Source of the DNA: Bacteroidales bacterium
Lineage (GTDB): Bacteria; Bacteroidota; Bacteroidia; Bacteroidales; F082
DNA: 64,000 nucleotides
Direction: 5' to 3'
Assembly (NCBI GenBank): GCA_024400425.1
Contig: JAKSMV010000012.1
Coordinates: 1 to 64,000 of the forward strand
The notes below the pieces were generated by a model. That model had not been told where the DNA came from. It searched no databases and saw nothing but the letters and a program-made list of their open reading frames with translations. The translations under genes were made by a program, and so were the position numbers. Below are positions 1 to 9,167 of the stretch, piece after piece (position 1 is the stretch's first letter; each line of letters starts with the position of its first letter).

Positions 1-2
1 AA

Positions 3-2390
3 CAATTCACCATGCCCGACCCAAGCTATTTGGACAACGTCCTGCTCATTGCCGGCTGGGACGAAGCCTGGAATCCAAAGGCTGGACAACCTACCATCCA
101 GTATGCCGTCAACTATTATTACAATGAAGAACACGGCTTTGAAAATGTTTATGACTACTACAGTCTAAACGACTATCCTGGCTGCTACGACAACCTGAAC
201 ACCGGCGTCGGCTTTGTCAACTACACCGCTCACGGCGCCAATGACCACTGGGAATATCCGCTTTTCGAAGTCAGCGACGTCAACAATCTGACGAATACCG
301 ACAAATATTTCCTTGCCATGGGCAACTGCTGCTTGGCTGCCGACTGGGGCATCTCAGGAACATGCTTCGGTGAAGCCATGGTCCGCGCTCCACGGAAAGG
401 TGCTTTCGCCTACATAGGAAGCTGCCCTTCAACCTATTGGTACGAAGACTATTACTTTGGCATAGGCGCAACGAACGTCTTCTACAGAATGCCCACCAAA
501 GACGAAAGCGCCATAGGCGTTTACGATGGTGTTTGGATGGACGACAGCTACAACACCATTCAGTCGATGGTGTTTTTGGGCAACCTGGCCGTCACTTACG
601 CACACGTCAACAGCGGTTATACCGTATCTTCCGATTCTTCCCCACTCTATTACTGGCAATGCTACCACACCCTCGGCGATGGTTCCATCATGCCTTATCA
701 CGTGAGACCTGCTGAAAATCAAGTCTTCCATGCGGCTATTGTCCCGATTGGAGCCAACACCTACGAAGTCAGCGCCGATCCAGGGTCGTATGTTGCACTC
801 ACAAAAGAAGGCACCATTTTAGGCACAGGTCTGGTTGACGAAACCGGCACGCTTGTCTTCGAAATCGAACCTGTCACCACGAGCGGCAACGTCACCCTTT
901 GCGTGACACACCCGCAACGTGTCCCTTATCTTGAAGAGATTCCTGCCGCCCATATCAATGGCGCTTTTGTCACCATCGAAAGCTACACGTCAAGCGATGC
1001 CCACATTGGTGCAGAAAACGCTTTGGCCATCACCTTCAAAAACAACGGAACGGCAGCAACCAACGGAACTACAACGGTTTCATTGACTTGCGACGACCCG
1101 AACATCACCATCATCAATGGCTCGGCAAGTTTCAACGCCTTGGCACAAAACGCGACAATAGAACTGAACGGTTTCCGTTACCGCATCAACGAAAATGTGA
1201 CCGACGGCGCCCGATTCCATCTCACGGCAACTGCAACTTGCGGCTCTGAAACTTGGGAAGGCGTGGTCAATATCACGGCCAACAAAGCCGTCATGGAATT
1301 TGCCGAGGCACAATGCCCTGGCGAATTTGTCCCAGGTGAGACCTTGCAAATTGCAGCCTCTTTCGAAAACGTAGGCCATTATGTCGCCACAAATGCTAAC
1401 ATCAGCATTTCATCGACAAGTCAATACGTCACTTTCAGTGAAGAAAACATTGCCATTGGCAGCATTGCGTCAAGCGGCATCGGCACGGCGGTTTTCGATG
1501 TCACCATTGCATCAAATTGCCCAGAATCAGAATTGATTCCACTCACATTCAGCCTTACGGCCGATGGCAACACCTTAGCCGAAGGCACGGCCACGCTGCA
1601 AAACACTTGCCTCGTCATCTTTGACCTTGCCGACAAATGGAACGACGGCTGGGACAATTCAAGGCTGCATGTCGTCTATAGCGACGGCACACCTGCCGAT
1701 GACATGTATGTCTCGCGCGAGCAAGGTGCCTTTGCCACCTACGAGCGTCGCCTTCACCACGGTTCACACGTCACGCTCACTTGGCAAAGCGGTGGCAACT
1801 GGGATAGCGAATGTTCATACGTCGTCCACTACGAAGACGGCACAGTCATTCTCAGCAAAGGAGCGCAAGGCGGAAATTTTGACGTAAGTTGCGGATACGA
1901 TGAGACTTACAATCCAGTTTCAGACTTCAGCATCTCGGTCAACGGCTACGATGTCACCCTTTCGTGGACGGCTCCTGCAGGTGCTTACCGTTACCGCATT
2001 GCCCGCAACGGAATCACTTTGGGCGAGACATCCGCCACGAATTACACCGACCAGATTCAAGAAGAAATGACTTACACCTATAGCGTTACGGCAATCTATT
2101 CCGGCGGCGAATCCATGCCTGAAAACGTGATGGCCGATGTTGTGTTGGCCGTCAGCGAAACGGAAAGTCATTTCAGTATCTATCCGAATCCTGCCCACGA
2201 TGCGATTTACATCAACGGTGGCATTACTACATTCGATTATTACATCTACAACGGCATCGGCCAGCAAGTCGCCAACGGAAGCGCAAAAGGCGCACAGAGA
2301 ATTGATGTCAGCGGCTTGTCCAAAGGCCTGTATGTCATCAGAATTTGCAGTAACGGGCAAGTGGTGACACGGAAGATTGCAGTCAAGTAA
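3..2390 (+). CDS. Gingipain-like C25 family secreted protease with T9SS sorting domain (5' partial)
   Basis: The reading frame is open to the window edge, so the N-terminus (signal peptide, prodomain and part of the catalytic domain) is missing; numbering here starts at the Met at base 12. The catalytic part of a peptidase C25 domain is visible: His74 in YTAHG and Cys106/Cys107 in GNCCLAAD, followed by CFGEAMVR, a typical family block. After about residue 240 come Ig-like and CARDB/fibronectin-like beta domains, and the last 75 residues are a type A T9SS C-terminal signal (IYPNPAHD, GLYVIRI, KIAVK). In this family the protein crosses the outer membrane by T9SS and is anchored or released at the surface, where it cleaves extracellular proteins. 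Cleavage specificity cannot be read from this fragment. A bidirectional terminator follows the stop. Confidence 0.85.
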   Translation, partial: QFTMPDPSYLDNVLLIAGWDEAWNPKAGQPTIQYAVNYYYNEEHGFENVYDYYSLNDYPGCYDNLNTGVGFVNYTAHGANDHWEYPLFEVSDVNNLTNTDKYFLAMGNCCLAADWGISGTCFGEAMVRAPRKGAFAYIGSCPSTYWYEDYYFGIGATNVFYRMPTKDESAIGVYDGVWMDDSYNTIQSMVFLGNLAVTYAHVNSGYTVSSDSSPLYYWQCYHTLGDGSIMPYHVRPAENQVFHAAIVPIGANTYEVSADPGSYVALTKEGTILGTGLVDETGTLVFEIEPVTTSGNVTLCVTHPQRVPYLEEIPAAHINGAFVTIESYTSSDAHIGAENALAITFKNNGTAATNGTTTVSLTCDDPNITIINGSASFNALAQNATIELNGFRYRINENVTDGARFHLTATATCGSETWEGVVNITANKAVMEFAEAQCPGEFVPGETLQIAASFENVGHYVATNANISISSTSQYVTFSEENIAIGSIASSGIGTAVFDVTIASNCPESELIPLTFSLTADGNTLAEGTATLQNTCLVIFDLADKWNDGWDNSRLHVVYSDGTPADDMYVSREQGAFATYERRLHHGSHVTLTWQSGGNWDSECSYVVHYEDGTVILSKGAQGGNFDVSCGYDETYNPVSDFSISVNGYDVTLSWTAPAGAYRYRIARNGITLGETSATNYTDQIQEEMTYTYSVTAIYSGGESMPENVMADVVLAVSETESHFSIYPNPAHDAIYINGGITTFDYYIYNGIGQQVANGSAKGAQRIDVSGLSKGLYVIRICSNGQVVTRKIAVK

Positions 2391-2405
2391 TTTTGACTGG
2401 AACAC

Positions 2406-2436
2406 AAAAAAAAAGAGGCTCACGCCTCTTTTTTTT
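2406..2436. terminator. Bidirectional intrinsic terminator
   Basis: A GAGGC/GCCTC stem with a TCAC loop is flanked by an A-run on the left and a T-run on the right, so it can stop both the protease transcript and the convergent hexosaminidase transcript. It overlaps the stop codon of the latter. Confidence 0.85.
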
Positions 2437-4567
2437 ATTTTACCTCAATCTCATCAACGAAAAGCCAGGCCGGCTCGCCGTAAGCCTCGTGGTCGGCTGG
2501 CAAGTCGAAACTCTCAATGACGACTTCCACATAACGAGCCGAGACAGGGTCGAAATCAAGGCTGTAATGGAAGATGCCATCCTTATCTTCCCATGTCGAG
2601 ATAGGATATTCGTCATGAGCGACATTGCGGAAGTTCTCGCCGTCATCCGAGACCATCACCGTTGCCGACTTTGGATTATAGATCCACGAGCCCTTGTTGA
2701 CATTGGCATTGAAATTCACATGGCTGATTTCTGTGGCATTTTCAAGGTCGATGACAGCATCAATAGGATAGCCTCTAAAACCCAGCCAGCGATCGGAATT
2801 ATAGGCTCCCTTGCCCAAGATGCCATTGTTCAACGTGGAAGCGCCTTGGGCCGCATATTGCTCCGATGGCGGGTCTTGGCGCAACGTGATAGGCTTATGT
2901 GTCGCCAGAGTCGGTGCGATAGTATCAAGCAACAGTTCCGGATGGAAGATATGCTTGGCATAGTTGTAGTGATACAAGTCATACAACTGAGCCATATGGT
3001 TCATGCGGTTCAGGAAAGCATCATAGTTGCGTTGTTCTTGGTTGCACCACTGCACTTCGGCCAAAGCGGCAGCACGAGGCAAGGCCATATACATCACATG
3101 ATTGAATGTGGCGATATATTCGGTCCAAATGTTGGCTTGGACGCCGATGATGTGTTGCTGTTCTTCAGCATTCAACTCTTCAGGCACAGGATTGAAGGAA
3201 TAGACACGCTCCACTGGCACATAGCCGCCAATGCCAAGAGGCTCGTTGGCAATGTCTTCACTTTGATAATAGTCAAAGTATAGATATGAGGTAGGCACCA
3301 TGATGACATCGTGACCTTTTTGGGCTGCCTCAATGCCGCCCTCAATGCCTCGCCAGCTCATGACGATGGCGTTGTCGGCCACCTTGCCTTCCAATATCTC
3401 GTCCCAACCGATGACGCGACGACCTCGGGCTTCGATGACCTTTTCCATGCGGTCCATCACATAGCTTTGCAGATAGTCTTCAGCCGTGAAGCGCTCGTCA
3501 GCCTTGATACCCAATTCCTTGATTTTGGCTTGGCATTTTGGGCAATCTTTCCAACGCACCTTAGGGCATTCGTCACCGCCCATGTGGATGATATCTGACG
3601 GGAAGATGTCCATCACCTCGTTCAGCACATCCTCAAGGAAGACCATGGCATCCTCGTTGCCTGGGCACAACACGTCATCGCTGACACCCCAACGGTTCCA
3701 AACCTTGTAGGGGCCACCCGTGCAGCCCAAATCGGGATAGGTAGCCAATGCAGCCTGCATGTGACCTGGCAGGTCGATTTCAGGAATAATGGTGATATAT
3801 CGGTCGGCAGCATATTGCACCAAGTCGCGCAATTCGTCCTGCGTATAGAAACCGCCATGGCGAATCGTATCGTAAAGATTGCTGTTGTGCCCGATGACGG
3901 TGTTATCGCGGAAAGCGCCCACCTCGCAAAGTTCAGGATACTTCTTGATTTCGACACGCCAGCCTTGGTCGTCGGTGATATGGAAATGAAAGCGGTTCAT
4001 GTTGTGCATGGCCATCATATCAACATATTGTTTCACCGAGTCGAGAGTGAAGAAATGGCGGCTCGGGTCGAGATGCATGCCACGATAATGGAAGCGGGGA
4101 TAATCCTTGATGGTAACGCATGGCAACGCCACCTTGCCGGTTTCACCGATAGGCAAGCTCTTGCGCAGGGTCTGGATACCATAAAACACACCAGCGGCAT
4201 CCGAACCCAGCACCACAATCTGACGGTTCGTAATGTCAATCTGATAAGCTTCGGTTTCATCGAAAGCATCTGGACTTGTCGAAAGCACAATGCCATTGTC
4301 AACATCCTGATTCTGTTCTTGCACTTGAAGGCTAAAGCCAAGCAAGTCCTTCACATAAGAGGAAAGGAACTCCGCATTGCGTTGCAAATCGGTGTTGCCA
4401 GCCTCATAATACACCGTGACATTCGGCGTAAGCACGAAAGCATCATCTTCGCCAAGCATCACCTCTTTGGGAGCAGGAATGACATCGTAGTTGGCCTCAG
4501 CCAATTTCTCATTGCAGGCAGTCAGCAGCAGTGCCACCATGCAAAATAAAGGGAATAGTCTTTTCAT
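2435..4567 (-). CDS. Beta-N-acetylhexosaminidase, GH20 lipoprotein
   Basis: This 710-residue protein removes terminal beta-linked GlcNAc or GalNAc from glycans. It begins with a lipoprotein signal ending LLLTAC18, so it should be tethered to a membrane, probably facing the periplasm or surface. Residues about 25-140 form the GH20b domain (DVIPAPKEV), followed by the GH20 TIM barrel (YRGMHLDPSRHF, DDQGWR, IPEIDLPGH). The catalytic Asp-Glu pair of the substrate-assisted mechanism is D332-E333 in HMGGDECP. The last 130 or so residues resemble an F5/8 type C carbohydrate-binding domain. It has a -7 box TACTTTTG at 4636-4643 on the minus strand. Length and motifs are normal for Bacteroidales enzymes used on host or dietary glycans. 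The neighbouring genes do not form a polysaccharide utilisation locus. Confidence 0.93.
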   Translation of the reverse strand: MKRLFPLFCMVALLLTACNEKLAEANYDVIPAPKEVMLGEDDAFVLTPNVTVYYEAGNTDLQRNAEFLSSYVKDLLGFSLQVQEQNQDVDNGIVLSTSPDAFDETEAYQIDITNRQIVVLGSDAAGVFYGIQTLRKSLPIGETGKVALPCVTIKDYPRFHYRGMHLDPSRHFFTLDSVKQYVDMMAMHNMNRFHFHITDDQGWRVEIKKYPELCEVGAFRDNTVIGHNSNLYDTIRHGGFYTQDELRDLVQYAADRYITIIPEIDLPGHMQAALATYPDLGCTGGPYKVWNRWGVSDDVLCPGNEDAMVFLEDVLNEVMDIFPSDIIHMGGDECPKVRWKDCPKCQAKIKELGIKADERFTAEDYLQSYVMDRMEKVIEARGRRVIGWDEILEGKVADNAIVMSWRGIEGGIEAAQKGHDVIMVPTSYLYFDYYQSEDIANEPLGIGGYVPVERVYSFNPVPEELNAEEQQHIIGVQANIWTEYIATFNHVMYMALPRAAALAEVQWCNQEQRNYDAFLNRMNHMAQLYDLYHYNYAKHIFHPELLLDTIAPTLATHKPITLRQDPPSEQYAAQGASTLNNGILGKGAYNSDRWLGFRGYPIDAVIDLENATEISHVNFNANVNKGSWIYNPKSATVMVSDDGENFRNVAHDEYPISTWEDKDGIFHYSLDFDPVSARYVEVVIESFDLPADHEAYGEPAWLFVDEIEVK

Positions 4568-4820
4568 ATAGATATTATTGATTAATTAAATCGTATTCAG
4601 TCACATACAAAAGCATAACAAACGATATCAGACAACAAAAGTACTGAAATAATCTCATTGACTACATTTTGTCGTCTCTGATTTGAGAATTTTTTGCAAT
4701 ATTTGCCATGGATTATCGGCAAGGTTAGAAAGAATTCTAGACAAGCCATTATCCCGATTCATTTCAAGTAAGTTTAATTCATTTAATATCTAACAATCAA
4801 TTAATTAATCAATTGCAATT

Positions 4821-5939
4821 ATGAAAAAAGGATTTTTATCCCTGTTTTTGGCCTGCGCTTTAGGTTTGGCAGGCACCTGCGCCCAAGCGCAATCGAGATT
4901 TATGGTTCCATACGATTTCAGTGGATCCTATGAGTATCCGGATGGTGTGAAACTTTCATGGCAGTCGGAAGCACCAATGTCAGAGGTACCCGAAGACCTT
5001 TATTGGGATTTGGAAACCATGATTGAGGACTGGACGCTTATTGATGCAGATGGCGACAATCACTGCTGGATGCATGTGCAAGGTCTGGAATGCTCAAGTG
5101 GCTACATTTGCCTGGTTTCCGAATCGAAAGACTGCTATGGTACTTATGGCGGAATTCCTTATACCCCTGACAATTACATCATTACGCCAAGAATACAAAT
5201 TCTGAGCGGAACGGTTGTCAGCTTTATGGCTTGCGCTGCCGATGCCGTGAGTTATGCCGAGCATTTTGGCGTTGCCGTCTCCACAACAGGCAACACCAAT
5301 GCAGCCGACTTCACGACCGTTGCCGAATGGACTATTACGCCTAGCAAACTGAACCAGACACCTTGGATGGAATACTCCGTTGACCTTAGCGAATATGCTG
5401 GTCAGGAAGTCTATATCGGATTCCGTCATTTCAATTGCACCAACCAGTATGCTTTGGCTATCGACGACATCCGTGTTTCCTATCCCGAAGCCAATGATTT
5501 GGAAAGCTTTAACCTCTATCGTTCCACAACCGATAGCAACTATGAGTTAATCGCAAATGTTCCTGCTGTCGAAAACCAGACTCATTATGAGTATCTTGAC
5601 AATGTGGAAGAAGGCACCTATTATTATCAAGTGACTGCCGTTTATGCCAGCCAAGGCGAAACCGAACCTGCTTCAACCGTTGCCACGGTGACATCAGTGG
5701 CCGAAAACGCCATCAACGCGAAGGTATATCCAAACCCAACCCATGGTTTGCTGAAAGTTGAGGCCGCCAACATGAAACATGTCGATGTGGTGAACACTTT
5801 GGGGCAAGTCGTCAATTCGATTTCAACCGAAGGAGAAGAAACGGCCATCGATTTCTCGCAAATGGAATCAGGTCTTTATCTGCTCCGCATTGTGACCGAG
5901 AACGGATGTGAAGTGCATCAAATCAGTGTAGTGAGATAA
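4821..5939 (+). CDS. Secreted choice-of-anchor J protein with T9SS sorting domain
   Basis: A 372-residue secreted protein of unknown substrate. Residues 1-23 form a signal peptide ending AQA. Residues about 60-225 have the cleaved-adhesin / choice-of-anchor J pattern seen in gingipain adhesin regions (WTLIDADGDNHCW, PDNYIITPRI, YIGFRHFNCTNQYALAIDDI). A short fibronectin III-like stretch (residues about 225-290) links to a type A T9SS C-terminal signal (VYPNPTHG, GLYLLRIV). Expected location is the cell surface or outside the cell. It may act in adhesion or protein binding together with the protease upstream, but they are separate transcription units. A terminator follows the stop codon. Confidence 0.85.
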   Translation: MKKGFLSLFLACALGLAGTCAQAQSRFMVPYDFSGSYEYPDGVKLSWQSEAPMSEVPEDLYWDLETMIEDWTLIDADGDNHCWMHVQGLECSSGYICLVSESKDCYGTYGGIPYTPDNYIITPRIQILSGTVVSFMACAADAVSYAEHFGVAVSTTGNTNAADFTTVAEWTITPSKLNQTPWMEYSVDLSEYAGQEVYIGFRHFNCTNQYALAIDDIRVSYPEANDLESFNLYRSTTDSNYELIANVPAVENQTHYEYLDNVEEGTYYYQVTAVYASQGETEPASTVATVTSVAENAINAKVYPNPTHGLLKVEAANMKHVDVVNTLGQVVNSISTEGEETAIDFSQMESGLYLLRIVTENGCEVHQISVVR

Positions 5940-5959
5940 GGCAACTTGCTGACAAATCG

Positions 5960-5991
5960 AAAAAATGGTGCCCAGTGGACACCATTTTTTT
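5960..5991 (+). terminator. Intrinsic terminator after the choice-of-anchor J gene
   Basis: An ATGGTG/CACCAT stem, extended by A:T pairs, with a nine-base loop, is followed by seven T residues. It lies 20 bp after the stop codon. Confidence 0.75.
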
Positions 5992-6030
5992 ATGTCGTCA
6001 AACAACATAACATGAATTACGATGGCACAA

Positions 6031-6054
6031 AAAAGGGGCGACTCACGTCGCCCC
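6031..6054 (-). terminator. Intrinsic terminator of the rplM-rpsI-rpsB-tsf operon
   Basis: A perfect 8-bp stem, GGGGCGAC/GTCGCCCC with a TCAC loop, is followed on the minus strand by a run of T (the A-run at 6029-6034). It lies 30 bp beyond the tsf stop codon. Confidence 0.9.
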
Positions 6055-6083
6055 TCAAAAAAAATATCATGAAAAACAATTAC

Positions 6084-7076
6084 TTATTCGCCTAATTTGA
6101 TGCGGAGGAATTGGTTCACGGTAGCATCCTTATCAGCTGCAGCGATGTATTCGCCAACAGTCTTAGGATCAGCAATCAGAGAAATCTGATTGACCAGGCA
6201 GTTCTCCTTGAAGAACTTGTTCAGACGACCCTTAGCGATGTTTTCGATCATGGCTTCGTTGAACTTCACGGTAGCAGGAGTGTTAGCGATGATTTCGCGA
6301 GCAGTAGCACCTTGTTCTTCAGTGATGTAGCCCTTGGTGATGTTCGAGCTGATGTGGTCATCGCTGTCAACGTGATTAGGATTGATGCCAGCCTTGCGGA
6401 GAGCCTTTTCGATTTCCTTCTGGACTTGTTCAGCTCTTGCCTTTTCGGCAGCGACTTGGAGTTCGCGATCCTTCACTTCTTGAGCGATAGCAGCTTCGTT
6501 GACGGCCATTGGGTTCATGGCAGCCACTTGCATAGCCACTTCGTGAGCGACTTCTTCAATGCCTTCGAAACCCTTGTTCATTTCGACGACAGTGGAGAGG
6601 CGGTTACCTGGGTGGTTGTAGTTAGCGATGTAAGCACCTTCGAGGACTTTGAATGCACCAAGTTCGGTCTTTTCACCAGTTTTGGCACCTTCGTCGGTCA
6701 AGCGGGTTTCGACGGTGACGTCACCCAACTTGGCAGCCATAAGGTCTTCAACATTCTTAATGCGGTTAGCGACAGCGAAGTCGAGCATTTCGCGGGTGAA
6801 AGCGACGAAGTCGGCATTTTGAGCGACGAAGTCGGTTTCGCAGTTCAGCATGATGACGGCACCATAGGTGTGGTCTTCGCTGCACTTCGACAAAACGCAA
6901 CCTTCAGCAGCAGTGCGGTCAGCACGCTTGGCAGCCTTGGCGATACCCTTCTTGCGGAGGATGTCGATAGCGGCTTGGATGTCACCTTCGGTTTCGACGA
7001 GGGCCTTCTTGCAATCCATCATGCCGGCACCTGTCATTTGTCTCAGTTCGTTAACTTGAGAAGCGGTAATATTCAT
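6084..7076 (-). CDS. tsf: Translation elongation factor Ts
   Basis: EF-Ts is the cytosolic nucleotide exchange factor that releases GDP from EF-Tu. The 330-residue protein has the N-terminal UBA-like domain (ITASQVNELRQ), the hallmark TGAGMMDCKKAL at about residues 15-26, and the core TDFVAQN motif near residue 80. It is longer than the roughly 275-residue forms of many Bacteroidales, with an expanded helical segment around residues 205-270. It is the last gene of a minus-strand ribosomal operon, 24 bp after rpsB, the usual rpsB-tsf pairing. Confidence 0.97.
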   Translation of the reverse strand: MNITASQVNELRQMTGAGMMDCKKALVETEGDIQAAIDILRKKGIAKAAKRADRTAAEGCVLSKCSEDHTYGAVIMLNCETDFVAQNADFVAFTREMLDFAVANRIKNVEDLMAAKLGDVTVETRLTDEGAKTGEKTELGAFKVLEGAYIANYNHPGNRLSTVVEMNKGFEGIEEVAHEVAMQVAAMNPMAVNEAAIAQEVKDRELQVAAEKARAEQVQKEIEKALRKAGINPNHVDSDDHISSNITKGYITEEQGATAREIIANTPATVKFNEAMIENIAKGRLNKFFKENCLVNQISLIADPKTVGEYIAAADKDATVNQFLRIKLGE

Positions 7077-7100
7077 AGTATTATCTTTCTTTTTTAAGGG

Positions 7101-7919
7101 TTATTGCTTAGCGACTGGCTTGCGAGGACGGCGATTGTTGCGAGGACGGCGTTCTTCCTTCTCTTCTTCAGCAACTTCTTCCTTTTCATCGTCGAAGTTT
7201 TCTTCTGGTTCGTCGATGAGGTCCTTGTTGTTCTTGCGTTCGTTGATGCCTTCTTCAATGGCTTCAACCATCTTACCAACGATGAGGGCGATTGACTTTG
7301 AAGCGTCGTCGTTAGCTGGGATTGGGAAGTCGATGAGGTTAGGATTGGTGTTGGTATCGACGATAGCGAAGGTAGGGATGTTGAGCTTGTGAGCTTCAGC
7401 CACAGCGATGTGTTCCTTCATGATATCGACGACGAACAAGGCTGAAGGCAGACGGTTCAGGTCTTGGATTGAACCGAGGTTCTTCTCGAGCTTTTCGCGT
7501 TCGCGTTCAATTTGGAGCTTTTCGCGCTTTGAGAGGCTCTTGTAAGCGTCGCTTTGCATCATCTTGTCGAGGCTGGTCATCTTCTTCACGGCCTTGCGGA
7601 TGGTGGCGAAGTTGGTGAGCATACCACCAGGCCAACGCTCGGTAACGTAAGGCATGTTGACTTTCTGAGCCAGTTCGGCGACAACGTCCTTAGCCTGTTT
7701 CTTGGTAGCGACGAAGAGAACGCGCTTGCCAGATTTAGCCAGTTGGCAGAGAGCTGCAGCAGCTTCGTCAACCTTGGCTTGAGTCTTATAAAGGTCTATG
7801 ATGTGGATACCATTGCGCTCCATGAAAATGTAAGGAGCCATGTTCGGATTCCATTTTCTCTTCAGATGGCCGAAATGACAACCGGCATCCAGTAATTCTT
7901 CAAATGTTACTTGTGTCAT
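7101..7919 (-). CDS. rpsB: 30S ribosomal protein S2
   Basis: S2 binds the head-body junction of the small ribosomal subunit together with S1. The 272-residue protein shows the family blocks LLDAGCHFGHLKRKWNP, LFVATKKQAKD, RWPGGMLTNF and FAIVDTNTNPNLIDFPIPAND. The last 45 residues form a charged tail, first acidic (EEPEENFDDEKEEVAEEEKE) then Arg-rich and ending in KPVAKQ; such acidic/basic tails are common in Bacteroidetes S2. It lies between rpsI, 110 bp upstream, and tsf. The 110-bp gap has no obvious terminator, so it is probably read through from the rplM promoter. Confidence 0.97.
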   Translation of the reverse strand: MTQVTFEELLDAGCHFGHLKRKWNPNMAPYIFMERNGIHIIDLYKTQAKVDEAAAALCQLAKSGKRVLFVATKKQAKDVVAELAQKVNMPYVTERWPGGMLTNFATIRKAVKKMTSLDKMMQSDAYKSLSKREKLQIEREREKLEKNLGSIQDLNRLPSALFVVDIMKEHIAVAEAHKLNIPTFAIVDTNTNPNLIDFPIPANDDASKSIALIVGKMVEAIEEGINERKNNKDLIDEPEENFDDEKEEVAEEEKEERRPRNNRRPRKPVAKQ

Positions 7920-8029
7920 GAGTTTTCTTTTAAATGTTTACATTCACTAAATTCAATTGCCGAGTAGTTCTCGAGAAGAAAAATCTCAGCAATTTGGATA
8001 CTAAACAAAATCGCTTTGCTGTTGATAGC

Positions 8030-8416
8030 TTAACGTTTGCTGAATTGGAACTTCTTACGTGCACCTGGTTGGCCTGGCTTCTTACGTTCGACCATACGTG
8101 GGTCGCGGCGCATAAGGCCATTCTTCTTCAGGGTAGGACGATACTCGGCGTCGATTTCGCAAAGGGCGCGGCTGATGGCGAGGCGCAGGGCTTCGGCTTG
8201 GCCGTTAATGCCACCACCGTCGAGGTTCACCTTGATGTCGTACTTACCGAGGTTGTCGGTCAGCATCAGAGGTTGTTCAACCACATAGTGGAGGATGCTC
8301 GTTGGGAAATACTCCTTGTAATCGCGCTTGTTCACCGTAATGTTACCGTTACCGGCCTTCATATAGATGCGTGCAACGGCGGTCTTTCTTCTACCTAAAG
8401 CGTTGATAACTTCCAT
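8030..8416 (-). CDS. rpsI: 30S ribosomal protein S9
   Basis: S9 belongs to the small-subunit head; its C-terminal tail reaches the P-site tRNA. The 128-residue sequence matches the family along its length: GRRKTAVARIYM near the start, the LDGGGINGQAEALRLAISRAL block, and the basic tail ending in FQFSKR, whose terminal Lys-Arg contacts tRNA. It sits 2 bp downstream of rplM in the conserved rplM-rpsI pair and is translationally close-coupled. Confidence 0.97.
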   Translation of the reverse strand: MEVINALGRRKTAVARIYMKAGNGNITVNKRDYKEYFPTSILHYVVEQPLMLTDNLGKYDIKVNLDGGGINGQAEALRLAISRALCEIDAEYRPTLKKNGLMRRDPRMVERKKPGQPGARKKFQFSKR

Positions 8417-8418
8417 GA

Positions 8419-8877
8419 TTATTTCTTAATTGTGTTAATTTTGAGTTCGATAGGTTGTTGAGCCTGTTGCTTGTGCTCTGGGCCTTCATAGACGTAGAGG
8501 TTCTTGAAGATGGCTTCGCCGAGTTTGGTCTTTGGAAGCATGCCCTTGACGGCGTGTTCGATGACAGCGATTGGCTTTCTCTTCAGTTGTTCCTTAACGG
8601 TTCTGACACGTTGGCCACCAGGATAGCCGGTGTAGCGAACATAGCACTTGTCTTCCATCTTGTTTCCAGTGAGGATGACTTTTTCTGCATTGATGACGAT
8701 GACATTATCACCACAATCGCTGTGGGGAGTATAGCATGCCTTCCTTTTACCACGCAGAATCAAGGCAATCTGTGATGCCAGACGGCCCAAAATTTGACCT
8801 TCAGCGTCGATGACATACCACTGTTTGTTGGCATTTTCCTTGTTGACGCTTACTGTTTTGTAACTTAAGTAATTCAT
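8419..8877 (-). CDS. rplM: 50S ribosomal protein L13
   Basis: L13 is an early-assembling large-subunit protein. I chose the ATG at 8877 (153 residues, beginning MNYLSYKTVSV) because Bacteroidales L13 starts at this point; the upstream in-frame ATG at 8901 would add eight Asn/Lys-rich residues with no family support. Family blocks seen: WYVIDAEGQILGRLASQIA, YTPHSDCGDNVIVINA, YRYTGYPGGQ-like YVRYTGYPGGQR, VKGMLPK, and NLYVYEGPEHKHQAQQP-type ending. It is the first gene of a four-gene operon and has an excellent promoter upstream. Confidence 0.96.
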   Translation of the reverse strand: MNYLSYKTVSVNKENANKQWYVIDAEGQILGRLASQIALILRGKRKACYTPHSDCGDNVIVINAEKVILTGNKMEDKCYVRYTGYPGGQRVRTVKEQLKRKPIAVIEHAVKGMLPKTKLGEAIFKNLYVYEGPEHKQQAQQPIELKINTIKK

Positions 8878-8933
8878 TTTGTTGTTATTATGTTTATCCA
8901 ATTCAATAAAACACTACCCTTTATAAGAGCGTG

Positions 8934-8964
8934 CAAAATTACACCTTTCTTCGATACGAACAAA
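8934..8964 (-). promoter_or_regulatory. Promoter of the rplM operon
   Basis: Read on the minus strand this is TTTG, a 19-base spacer, then TAATTTTG, an exact match to the Bacteroidetes primary sigma factor consensus. The start site should fall near base 8927, giving a leader of about 50 nt. Confidence 0.85.
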
Positions 8965-9167
8965 CTTTTTTGTGCATTAATTCATCTTCGCCCATAAATC
9001 AATGCGTTTGAACTTACCGAAGTCAGATAATGGACTAGTTCTAACGAGGCCGCAAAAGTACAACTTTTTCTCTTACTGACAGCATTTTATGAAAATATTC
9101 TGTTTTTTTTACAATATGTTGAGAGAAGCTCTACATCAAACTTTTCACTATCTTTGCGCCCAAATTC